A DNA stretch of 10,031 nt. Source: Candidatus Omnitrophota bacterium (GTDB lineage Bacteria > Hinthialibacterota > Hinthialibacteria > Hinthialibacterales > JAKPRU01). The stretch is taken from the NCBI GenBank assembly GCA_029557025.1, contig JAKPRU010001146.1:1-10031 (forward strand). Reading direction: 5' to 3'. The notes under the pieces are model-generated. The model worked only from the letters and a program-made list of their open reading frames with translations. It did no database searches and was not told the origin of the DNA. A program made the position numbers and the translations under genes. This document shows positions 1 to 6,234 of the stretch, in pieces; the stretch's first letter is position 1; every line of letters starts with the position of its first letter.

Positions 1-1471
1 GTCGCTGCCCGCCGGAGATCATCGCACCGCGTTCCCCTACAATGGTCTGATAGCCATCCGGCAGCTGCGAAATAAAATCGTGCGCGAACGCGGCGATCGC
101 CGCATCATACACCTGCTCCTCCGCGAAATGTTCCAAGCCGCAGGTAATGTTGTTCCAGACCGTGTCGTTAAAAATGATGGGTTCCTGGGTTACCAGGGCT
201 GTATGAGAGCGCAATGAACGAATCTGTACTTCCCGGATATCACGGCCGTCGATTAAAATCCGTCCCCGTGTCGGATCATAGAAACGGATCAGCAGGTTAA
301 TCAATGTAGTCTTCCCTGCCCCGCTGGGTCCGACAAAGGCAATCGTATCGCCGATTTTCGCGCGGAAATCGATGTCTTGGAGAACATAGTCCCGGTCATA
401 AGCAAACGAGACATTCTGGAACTCTACGGCGTGACGCGGCGCAGGCATTACCCCGGCGTTGGGGAGGTCCTGGATGGTCGGTTGCTCATCCAGCAATTGA
501 AAGACCCGTTCGGCCCCCGCAAGGGCTTCAATAATGCTGTACTGAATGTCGGTCAGGTTATTGATCGGTTTGAAACTCATAAAGGCGGCGACGAAAAACA
601 CTCCTTTGTCGCCGAGGGTCATGCTGGTCATGAATCCGAGCACAATCCAGGCGACTACGGCGACGCTGCTGTAGATGATTACCTCCATGAGGGGGGAGCT
701 CATCGCCTGGAAAATGTGCGAACGAATGGTGAGTTGAAATAGTCGTTCGGTCTGCTGCTCGAATCGGTTCTGGTGATATTTATCGAGGTTGAACGCCTTG
801 ATGATGCGCATTCCGGCCAGGCTCTCGGAGATCATACCGTAGAGTACGGCATTTTCGATCCGTCTGGCGCGGCTTAATCGTTTGACGGTGCGGCTGATTT
901 GTCGAATCACGCAGGAGATTACGGGCACACACGGAAGAAGCATCAGAGTGAGTTGCCAGCTGTGCGAGGCCATCAGGCCGATATAGACGAATAACTCCAG
1001 CGGTTTGACAAAAATACTGCTGAACAGGAGTTTGACCGACTGGCGGACTTCATTGATATCCCCTGTCAACCGGGCCAGAAGATCGCCGGACCGTTGGCGG
1101 TCGAAAAAACTCATGTTGAGGGAGAGCATGTGGCTGTACACGGTATTGCGCAGGTCGCGGATGGCTCGATGTCCGACATACCGGGTGAGGAAAGAGTGGG
1201 TATAGTCCACTATGCCGCGCAGCAGAGTTACGCAGAGGGCGAAAAGAAGGATCCAGGTAAGGTTTTCGGCGAGTGTGCCCTTCTCGATGGCATCGAGAAG
1301 AGGCTTGATGACCCAGATACGCCCCGCAAGGAAACTCATCATCAGGATCATGCAGATCATGGAGACAACGCAGAGTTTCCAATACGGCCGCACATGCCGC
1401 CAGAGACGGGCATAGAGGCGCCAGAAGTTGTGTTCCAGGAAGAACGGACGCGCTTGCGAGTGTTCAATCAT
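1..1471 (-). CDS. MsbA-like ABC exporter, fused permease/ATPase (3' end cut by window edge)
   Basis: An unbroken frame of 490 codons runs from ATG at 1471 off the left edge. It encodes a half-size type IV ABC exporter: an N-terminal six-helix membrane domain (hydrophobic stretches near residues 32-50, 71-88, 148-190 and 262-305) followed by a nucleotide-binding domain. Visible ATPase motifs are the A-loop tyrosine (FAY, Y358), Walker [10 protein letters not shown] at 381-389, the Q-loop glutamine Q429 and the signature ISGGQR at 485-490. Walker B, D-loop and H-loop lie beyond the edge. The segment [17 protein letters not shown] (122-138) is typical of the MsbA lipid A/lipid flippase group. 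Family members are about 580-600 residues, so about 100 are missing. The substrate cannot be read from sequence; lipid export is inference. The only ATG after an in-frame stop is at 1471, with no clear Shine-Dalgarno. It lies downstream of the porin on the same strand, across a repeat-bearing 187-bp gap, so co-transcription is doubtful. Confidence 0.95.
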   Translation of the reverse strand, partial: MIEHSQARPFFLEHNFWRLYARLWRHVRPYWKLCVVSMICMILMMSFLAGRIWVIKPLLDAIEKGTLAENLTWILLFALCVTLLRGIVDYTHSFLTRYVGHRAIRDLRNTVYSHMLSLNMSFFDRQRSGDLLARLTGDINEVRQSVKLLFSSIFVKPLELFVYIGLMASHSWQLTLMLLPCVPVISCVIRQISRTVKRLSRARRIENAVLYGMISESLAGMRIIKAFNLDKYHQNRFEQQTERLFQLTIRSHIFQAMSSPLMEVIIYSSVAVVAWIVLGFMTSMTLGDKGVFFVAAFMSFKPINNLTDIQYSIIEALAGAERVFQLLDEQPTIQDLPNAGVMPAPRHAVEFQNVSFAYDRDYVLQDIDFRAKIGDTIAFVGPSGAGKTTLINLLIRFYDPTRGRILIDGRDIREVQIRSLRSHTALVTQEPIIFNDTVWNNITCGLEHFAEEQVYDAAIAAFAHDFISQLPDGYQTIVGERGAMISGGQR

Positions 1472-1514
1472 GTTGTATACCGAAGATTGTCAATGGCACT
1501 GTCTGCAAAGATCA

Positions 1515-1529
1515 CCGGCAAGATGCCGG
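1515..1529. repeat. small hairpin, CCGGCA-AGA-TGCCGG
   Basis: A perfect 6-bp inverted repeat with a 3-base loop sits in the spacer between the porin and the ABC exporter, followed by GCGCCACC. The GC-rich core resembles dispersed intergenic repeats seen in many environmental genomes. There is no T-run on either side, so it is not a classical terminator. Copy number elsewhere in the genome cannot be judged from this window. Confidence 0.5.
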
Positions 1530-1568
1530 CGCCACCCGGAATTGCCCTCGCGCCAACTATCGTTCTTT

Positions 1569-1602
1569 CCCTCATCCCCAACCCTCTCCCGGAGGGAGAG
1601 GG
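1569..1602. repeat. REP-like palindromic element, 9-bp stem
   Basis: CCCTCTCCC (1582-1590) pairs perfectly with GGGAGAGGG (1594-1602) around a GGA loop, next to a CCCTCATCCCCAA arm at 1569-1581. A second, partial TCTCCCGGAGA palindrome follows at 1613-1623. This C/T-rich arm plus hairpin arrangement is widespread as a dispersed extragenic palindrome in proteobacterial and other genomes. On the minus strand it lies 57 bp after the porin stop codon, so it may limit read-through or protect mRNA 3' ends, but it has no U-tract. The functional role is inference. Confidence 0.6.
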
Positions 1603-1658
1603 AAACGAGGGTTCTCCCGGAGAGAGGGGGAACCGGGTAACTTCCATCTTGTGGAGAA

Positions 1659-2993
1659 TTAGAAGCGCAATTCCAACTGGATCAATGCTTCATCGTTCCG
1701 AATATCATCCGCGCCGGTTTCTTCATCGTTGACCGTGTATTCGGTGCGCAGGAAAACATCTTTCACGAGTTCCATAATCAGGGCAACGGTCCACTGTTGG
1801 CGGTCCCACGTTCTGGAGTTGGTGGAAACCGGATCCAGGTTGAGGTTCAATTCACCGTACCGCACAAGTGGTTCAACGGATAAAAGATATTTTAGCTCCG
1901 GTTTGAATCGATAGGAAGATTGCAAATACCAGGCATCCCGCTCCAATCCGCCATCATCCGAAGTAATGTACTGAAAAAACAGGTTCGCCTCCTTCCACTG
2001 GTAATCCAGGTTTGCCCCGTATCGGTTCCGGTCATTCCCATCCTGGATCAACCGATATTTCGGAAGACCCAGAAGGAAAATCTCATCGTCATCGGACAGT
2101 TCTCCCCAGACACCGAACAGCATCAGGTCGATTTTGCCCCATTGGCCGGATTTCTGTTTCCAACCGAGGCCGGCGCTGATCTCCTTGTTCGCATTGGAAT
2201 CGCCATATTCGAGGTCATCGGCCAGGATGGGGAACGATTCATCCTCCCCGATTTCATCATCATCCATGCGAAGGCCGTTCATTACGGCCAAGTGAGAGTA
2301 AAAGGGACCCCATTCGGATTTCCCGCTGACACCGAGATCGCGGTCATGCCAGAATGCGGTTCCGGCGAGCGGATAGGATTCGGTTTTACGATCCGGTCGA
2401 AAGAACTTTTTCTGCTGGCCGATGGTCAATTCGGAGTGGAGTGGCAGGTTTCGCCAAAGCAGATAAGCCTCCTGGAGATCCGACGTGGCCTGCTGCCCGG
2501 CATCGAAGTCAGCCTCCAGAATCAGGTCATCGGTAAACCGAACCCGTGGGCTGAGCCGGACATGGTCGATCTGGAATTGGCCGTAGGGATCCTCGGTAAC
2601 ATCGGCCCGGCTGCGCCGCTCGCGTTGGGTGTCCCGGTATTCCAGCTCGATTTCTCCGCCGAGTTCGAACCATTTCCGTCGAAGCGAACGAAGCCAGCCT
2701 TTTTCGAATTTCTCGTCCAGATCTTCGAGGACCTGCACTCGGCGGTCCAGGTCCTGAAGCGGTTGAGTGGCGGATGCGGGATATTCCTCGGAGATTTTGG
2801 GGGATGGAAAGCGTTTCTCGACCGCCTCCAGGCGACGCTGGAGTTCCTCCACCAGTGTCCGCAGTTCACGGTTTTCGTTTTCCAAATGTTCCATACGTTG
2901 CTGAGTGGATGGATCGATCTCGGCCAGTCCCCCCACTGGAAGCCAGAGCAAACAAAGGACCACCGTTATCCTGTTGATTCGCATATTCTGCAT
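1659..2993 (-). CDS. outer-membrane porin with N-terminal coiled coil (phosphate-selective porin O/P-like)
   Basis: The 444-residue product begins with a Sec signal peptide (hydrophobic core about residues 9-23, likely cut after GLA24). A heptad-rich coiled coil follows (about 27-62: HLENENRELRTLVEELQRR), then a linker and a second helical stretch to about 108. From about residue 110 to the end it alternates polar and hydrophobic residues in short amphipathic beta strands and closes with LIQLELRF, a C-terminal phenylalanine typical of BAM-assembled barrels. Architecture and length fit the porin O/P-like barrels with an N-terminal trimerisation helix that may contact peptidoglycan. The solute is unknown; phosphate or other anions are only a family-level guess. 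ATG codons at 2993 and 2984 are both possible; neither has a Shine-Dalgarno, and a promoter-like sequence ends 7 bases upstream of the first. The stop is TAA at 1659-1661. It lies 129 bp downstream of the PHP protein gene on the same strand. Confidence 0.85.
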   Translation of the reverse strand: MQNMRINRITVVLCLLWLPVGGLAEIDPSTQQRMEHLENENRELRTLVEELQRRLEAVEKRFPSPKISEEYPASATQPLQDLDRRVQVLEDLDEKFEKGWLRSLRRKWFELGGEIELEYRDTQRERRSRADVTEDPYGQFQIDHVRLSPRVRFTDDLILEADFDAGQQATSDLQEAYLLWRNLPLHSELTIGQQKKFFRPDRKTESYPLAGTAFWHDRDLGVSGKSEWGPFYSHLAVMNGLRMDDDEIGEDESFPILADDLEYGDSNANKEISAGLGWKQKSGQWGKIDLMLFGVWGELSDDDEIFLLGLPKYRLIQDGNDRNRYGANLDYQWKEANLFFQYITSDDGGLERDAWYLQSSYRFKPELKYLLSVEPLVRYGELNLNLDPVSTNSRTWDRQQWTVALIMELVKDVFLRTEYTVNDEETGADDIRNDEALIQLELRF

Positions 2994-3000
2994 ATTGAAA

Positions 3001-3029
3001 AGTATAGTAATTTAAAACCGGATCGTCGA
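3001..3029 (-). promoter_or_regulatory. candidate sigma-70-type promoter for the porin gene
   Basis: Reading the minus strand, TCGACG (3029-3024, 4 of 6 matches to TTGACA) is followed after exactly 17 bases by TATACT (3006-3001, 5 of 6 matches to TATAAT). The predicted transcript start would fall at or within a few bases of the ATG at 2993, giving a leaderless or nearly leaderless mRNA. That agrees with the absence of a ribosome binding site. A match of this strength can arise by chance in AT-rich spacer DNA. Confidence 0.4.
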
Positions 3030-3065
3030 TAAGAGGGGACGCTGGATTGCGGATTGGGAAATTGA

Positions 3066-3091
3066 TAGGAGCAATTCATGAATTGCCCCTA
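3066..3091. repeat. 26-bp near-perfect palindrome centred on GCAATTCATGAATTGC
   Basis: The 16-bp core 3071-3086 is a perfect palindrome, and the flanks TAGGA / CCCTA extend it to 26 bp with a single mismatch. A tandem GGATTGC/GGATTGG lies just left of it (3044-3057). It is 32 bp downstream of the stop codon of the PHP gene on the minus strand, where it could act as a symmetric 3' hairpin, though no T-run follows. Similar CAATTCATGAATTG palindromes occur as mobile-like intergenic repeats in many genomes, and that is my preferred reading. Confidence 0.65.
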
Positions 3092-3122
3092 CGCCCTCTA
3101 TCGGTCGCTTCATCCTTTCCTT

Positions 3123-5132
3123 TCATTCGCCGGGCGCTTTGGTCCAGATCGGAGAGGACCAGGCCATGACAAGCCGGTCCAGGATTTTGTATTTCTGGGT
3201 TACTCGGACATAGTAAATCGCGCCCGGTTTGGCGTTGGGATGGGTATATTCGCTGTCAAACTCCATGGTGTCGGGCCGCCAGGTATGAATGACCTTGAAG
3301 AACGGGGCGCCTTGTATCGGGTCATACCGGAGAATCTCCACGCTATCGATCAAATCCGTGCCGATGACGTTGACCCGCAGCACGGCCGGCCCCTGCAATA
3401 CGGCGGTTTCACCCATTTCCACGCCGTTCAGCGTGAAATCGAGAATGATCTTGGCGCCTGTTGTGCCATAGGTGTGGCGATCATACAGGCCCTGGAAGAT
3501 ATCATCGCGTGTTAATTGCGGCGCTCTGACCGCCGCGAGTCCGTGATGCGGGAGACCGGGATGCGCCCGGTGGTCATCGGAAGAGGCAATCGTGGAAAGC
3601 ATCAGGCCCCTCATCCAGGCATCCTGTACATAGGAGCCGGCTGGCGCACTTTGCGAATCGCTTGTGAACAGGCTGTTTTCAAAAGCCAGGGGGTGCTTGG
3701 GGTTGTACACCTCGCTGAGACCGTGCGCCGAATAGATCTCGATATTGCGGCGGAATGCGGGATTGTCATCTGCGAAGGAGATATCCTTCGGCATTTTGCC
3801 GGTGTGGTGAGGGATGGTCAGCGCGTTTCCGGCCTCCAGCGCCTGCCACAAGGATTCCAGCGTGCAATTCTTCGGGTCCAGTAACGCTCCCGGTTTGTCC
3901 CGGAAATAGACATTGTGATGCCCATACGGGGCGCCGAACGAACATTCGTAAGCCTGGATGGTGACGAACCGGCCGGGGACATTAAATTTCTCATTGAGCG
4001 CGGTGTATTCCGGCCAACAGTAGTCGCTCAGGCCGCGTGTATAGCCCTGCTTCGTGGGAGTCATCGAGTGGTCGGTCATGGCATAGAAATCGAGGCCGGT
4101 GATATATCGGGCGAAATTGAACTGGTCATCGCCGACGCCATCCCAGCTGTAATGAGTGTGGGAGTGGATGTCTCCCCAATAGATGTTCTCTTTGGGAGGC
4201 TCGACGGTGACGCGAACCGGGTTGGAGGTAGTCAGCAACTCCTCACGTGCGGTGCGGGCACTGATCCGGAGAACACCCGGCGCTTTGGGAACGATTTCAA
4301 ATTCGACATAGCCGGTCTTGGGCGGAACGGAGACCTGTTTTGGGAAATCGGCCTCGCCGGTTCCCGGTGACAAATCGATCAACGACACATGTTCCACCGG
4401 GTTGAACTGGCCATCCATCAGTGAGATAAGACCGCGTATCGGTTGGCCGACAACGGCCTGGGATGGAAGATGGAAGAGAATATACGCGGCAGAGCCGGGT
4501 CGGCAGGAAATTGTGGGAAGATTTTCCAGTTCATGGAAGCGGCTTTTCCCTGTTGAATCGACCGCGATCAAAATCGGTTTCGGACCGGAGGAGATAGTGC
4601 CGGCAGGGAGTCCCGCGCCGCCGCCGGAGCGGTCGCCATAGATCACCGAAATGGTGTCGTTTTCCTGAAGCGTACCTTTCTCAAGAATCGTGCGAACCAC
4701 AAAAACATTCCGTGCATAGCGCCCATCCAGTGACACCTTTGAGTGCTTGACAAGCAGGGCATCTGTCTGCGCTTCGACGGTGGTTCTCAGGATAACATCC
4801 GGGCAGGAGCAGACAGCACGGACATAGTGTTCCCCTGCGGGATGGGTCGCCTGGAGCGGACTGGCGGAATTACGCGGCCCGGCGTGGAATGAATCCGGCA
4901 GCTGGACCCGAATCCCGCCGCCGGTTTGGATGCCGCTCTTGCCGACCGTGTAGGTGACGGTCCAGGTTCCATACTGCCCCGCAATTCCCTGATCGGGAAC
5001 AACAACGGCGCTGCCCTCGCTGGTTTTCTCCGCCATCATGATTGGTACAGGGAACTCATCTTGGGCAAAGGACTGAATGGGAATGGACAGGACGGATAAG
5101 AGGATGAGAAGAGAGAGGACTTTGCCTGGCAT
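3123..5132 (-). CDS. secreted PHP/DUF3604-type metal-dependent hydrolase-like protein
   Basis: The 669-residue product has a clear Sec signal peptide (residues 1-23, cut after SFA23). About 290 residues of beta-rich, Ig-like character follow, then a PHP-type catalytic domain. Metal-ligand-like motifs are WGDIHSHTHYS (319-329, H323 and H325), TDHS (D354-H355), HHTG (442-445) and SSDDH (517-521). This order matches the PHP fold as found in DUF3604 proteins, which bind metal clusters and are presumed phosphoesterases or other hydrolases; the substrate of the family is not established. The remaining ~120 residues look like a C-terminal beta domain. Location is periplasmic or extracellular. The start is well supported: an AGGAGG Shine-Dalgarno lies nine bases upstream. 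The gene is followed by a palindromic repeat and then the porin, so an enzyme-porin pairing for uptake of a processed nutrient is conceivable but is inference only. Confidence 0.85.
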   Translation of the reverse strand: MPGKVLSLLILLSVLSIPIQSFAQDEFPVPIMMAEKTSEGSAVVVPDQGIAGQYGTWTVTYTVGKSGIQTGGGIRVQLPDSFHAGPRNSASPLQATHPAGEHYVRAVCSCPDVILRTTVEAQTDALLVKHSKVSLDGRYARNVFVVRTILEKGTLQENDTISVIYGDRSGGGAGLPAGTISSGPKPILIAVDSTGKSRFHELENLPTISCRPGSAAYILFHLPSQAVVGQPIRGLISLMDGQFNPVEHVSLIDLSPGTGEADFPKQVSVPPKTGYVEFEIVPKAPGVLRISARTAREELLTTSNPVRVTVEPPKENIYWGDIHSHTHYSWDGVGDDQFNFARYITGLDFYAMTDHSMTPTKQGYTRGLSDYCWPEYTALNEKFNVPGRFVTIQAYECSFGAPYGHHNVYFRDKPGALLDPKNCTLESLWQALEAGNALTIPHHTGKMPKDISFADDNPAFRRNIEIYSAHGLSEVYNPKHPLAFENSLFTSDSQSAPAGSYVQDAWMRGLMLSTIASSDDHRAHPGLPHHGLAAVRAPQLTRDDIFQGLYDRHTYGTTGAKIILDFTLNGVEMGETAVLQGPAVLRVNVIGTDLIDSVEILRYDPIQGAPFFKVIHTWRPDTMEFDSEYTHPNAKPGAIYYVRVTQKYKILDRLVMAWSSPIWTKAPGE

Positions 5133-5141
5133 CGTGAGGAA

Positions 5142-5147
5142 CCTCCT
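5142..5147 (-). promoter_or_regulatory. ribosome binding site AGGAGG of the PHP gene
   Basis: A full-consensus AGGAGG on the minus strand stands nine bases before the ATG at 5132 and fixes that start. It contrasts with the porin and the ABC exporter genes, which have none. Confidence 0.85.
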
Positions 5148-5211
5148 GGAAGCTGCGGTCCAACTACCGGTACTTTTTCACAAACCGGCGGGTTTTGGAA
5201 CGCCAGAGTGA

Positions 5212-5248
5212 GGACGGACACGGACAAACGTGGGCGGCACGGACAGGG
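5212..5248. repeat. GGACA-rich intergenic repeat
   Basis: CGGACA occurs three times (5215-5220, 5221-5226 in tandem, and 5240-5245) within a purine-skewed stretch that also contains GTGGGCGG. It lies between the PHP gene and the aldolase fragment. A GTG at 5230 that could formally open the aldolase fragment lies inside this repeat, so those leading codons are probably not ancestral coding sequence. It may be a dispersed repeat that marks the junction where the aldolase gene was lost. Confidence 0.4.
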
Positions 5249-5250
5249 AT

Positions 5251-5457
5251 ATGAAACAACCGGAGGTCTTGGAAGGATTTCAGGCTGTGAGCGAAGCCTG
5301 CAAGAAGCACAATGCGCCGTTGATTGTGGGCGCGGACGACAGATCGGTTGAGCAAGGGTTGAGGGACGGGTATCGAATCCTCCTTTCCGGGATCGATGTT
5401 CGCGCTGCCGGTTCGCTTCGACAGATGTATGAGCGGATGCGGGAGATGAAGAAGTAG
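5251..5457 (+). pseudogene. C-terminal remnant of an HpcH/HpaI-family aldolase
   Basis: The 68 codons from ATG 5251 to TAG 5455-5457 read like the last strand-helix units of HpcH/HpaI (2,4-dihydroxyhept-2-ene-1,7-dioate aldolase/GarL-like) enzymes. PEV at 4-6 is followed by an amphipathic helix. A KKHNAPLIVGADD strand and turn come next, then LRDGYRILLSGIDVRA, matching the family's final strand where G-x-D is usual, and a closing helix. Complete enzymes are about 250-260 residues and carry their metal-binding Glu/Asp and catalytic Arg/His upstream. None of that is present, and a stop at 5209-5211 closes the frame upstream. I infer a 5'-truncated, non-functional remnant. A GTG at 5230 would add seven residues but lies in repeat DNA. 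No good Shine-Dalgarno is visible. An independent small protein is possible but less likely. Confidence 0.6.
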
Positions 5458-5564
5458 GGGGGGGGCACGCTGCACCGTCCCTGCTTGGACGATACTTCCG
5501 ACAACGCTTGCGATATCCCGGGCTATTTGATGATATACTATATTCAGCAAGACAGGGTTTCAGG

Positions 5565-5891
5565 ATGCCTTTTCTGCTATGTCCATATCTGGGCAGTCAA
5601 GTTGAATTGACTGATGAACGGATGAACCATATTGCTGAAAGACATCCGGACATGCTCCCCAGGTTTTATGAATTCATTGCGGGGACACTGGAAAATCCGG
5701 ACTGCGTTCGGCGAAGTCTCCGTTGCTCGGATGCGCGTTTATTCGCACGGTGGTATGATAGCATTCCCGGGGGAAAGTACGTTGTTGTCGTTGTTATTAC
5801 AGAAAGACAGGAACGAACACGGCACTGGATTGTTACGGCCTATCGCACCCGCAACTTGACGACAGGAGAGATCGAATGGACACGAAATTGA
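5565..5891 (+). CDS. small BECR/PBECR-like predicted nuclease-fold protein, putative toxin of a TA-like pair
   Basis: From ATG 5565 the product is 108 residues. The pattern HIAERHP (22-28), then NPD (44-46), LFARWY (59-64), KYVVVVV (71-77), WIVTAYRTR (88-96) and GEIEW (101-105) matches a widespread small-protein family. I recall that family as related to the phage/barnase-EndoU-colicin-RelE-like nuclease fold: helix first, then a four-strand sheet with conserved His, Arg and Thr-x-Tyr. Such proteins are usually encoded just before a DUF2283 protein, as here, with a 16-base overlap. Candidate active residues are H22, H27, R62 and T91/Y93. A TTG at 5508 would add 19 unfamiliar residues, and family starts resemble the shorter form. 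Only a weak AGACAGGG precedes the ATG; TATACT at 5534-5539 could be a -10 box. Toxicity is inference; a housekeeping or phage-derived role is possible. Confidence 0.75.
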   Translation: MPFLLCPYLGSQVELTDERMNHIAERHPDMLPRFYEFIAGTLENPDCVRRSLRCSDARLFARWYDSIPGGKYVVVVVITERQERTRHWIVTAYRTRNLTTGEIEWTRN

Positions 5892-6115
5892 CATTCAAAT
5901 ACGACCGCGAGGGTGACATTCTTCATATCGACAAGATCCCCCCGTACCCAGAGCAGGAATCCGAGGAACTGAACGACGATGTGATCGCACGTTTGAATCC
6001 GACTACCGGTGAGGTTGAAAGCCTGGAAGTCCTGTTTTTTTCCTCTCGCCTCATGCGCCGGGACTTGTTTGAAATTCCGGTCGCGGCGAACCTGTATTTG
6101 GTTGAGAGAGGGTGA
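5876..6115 (+). CDS. DUF2283 family protein, putative antitoxin partner
   Basis: The 79-residue product has the hallmark DUF2283 layout. KYDREGDILHI (8-18) forms a first strand pair. An acidic linker with EQESEELNDDVIARLN follows, and TTGEVESLEVLFFSSR (43-58) gives a strand-turn-helix segment. DUF2283 proteins are about 60-80 residues, have no known enzymatic activity, and commonly sit beside small RelE/BECR-like or DUF4258-type proteins, so an antitoxin role is widely suspected but unproven. The ATG overlaps the last 16 bases of the upstream gene in another frame, and AGGAG at 5864-5868 stands seven bases before it, so both are translated from one message with likely coupling. It ends with TGA 120 bases before the convergent neighbour's stop. 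Confidence 0.85.
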   Translation: MDTKLTFKYDREGDILHIDKIPPYPEQESEELNDDVIARLNPTTGEVESLEVLFFSSRLMRRDLFEIPVAANLYLVERG

Positions 6116-6234
6116 CTTCTGCAGGGAAACGCTTCCACCCCAAAGATCAACTGCAACCACACCTCTGAGAGGATTGCTGTCCTATGCTCCCCTCCCGGTC
6201 GGCTACAGGGAAGTTACACGCGGGCAAGCCGAAA

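Noticed and set aside
377..742. Plus-strand frame of 121 codons in the left part
   Set aside because: It lies opposite the ABC exporter, whose Walker A, Q-loop and signature motifs are on the minus strand. The exporter has no stop inside the window, so it is easy to overlook.
1920..3032. Long plus-strand frame of 370 codons opposite the porin gene
   Set aside because: It is antisense to a gene with a signal peptide, coiled coil and porin C-terminus. Its translation has no recognisable domain, and such frames are expected opposite GC-biased genes.
5457..5465. Run of nine G residues, possible phase-variable slippage tract
   Set aside because: It starts in the stop codon of a gene remnant and lies about 100 bases from the next start, so length change would not alter any reading frame.
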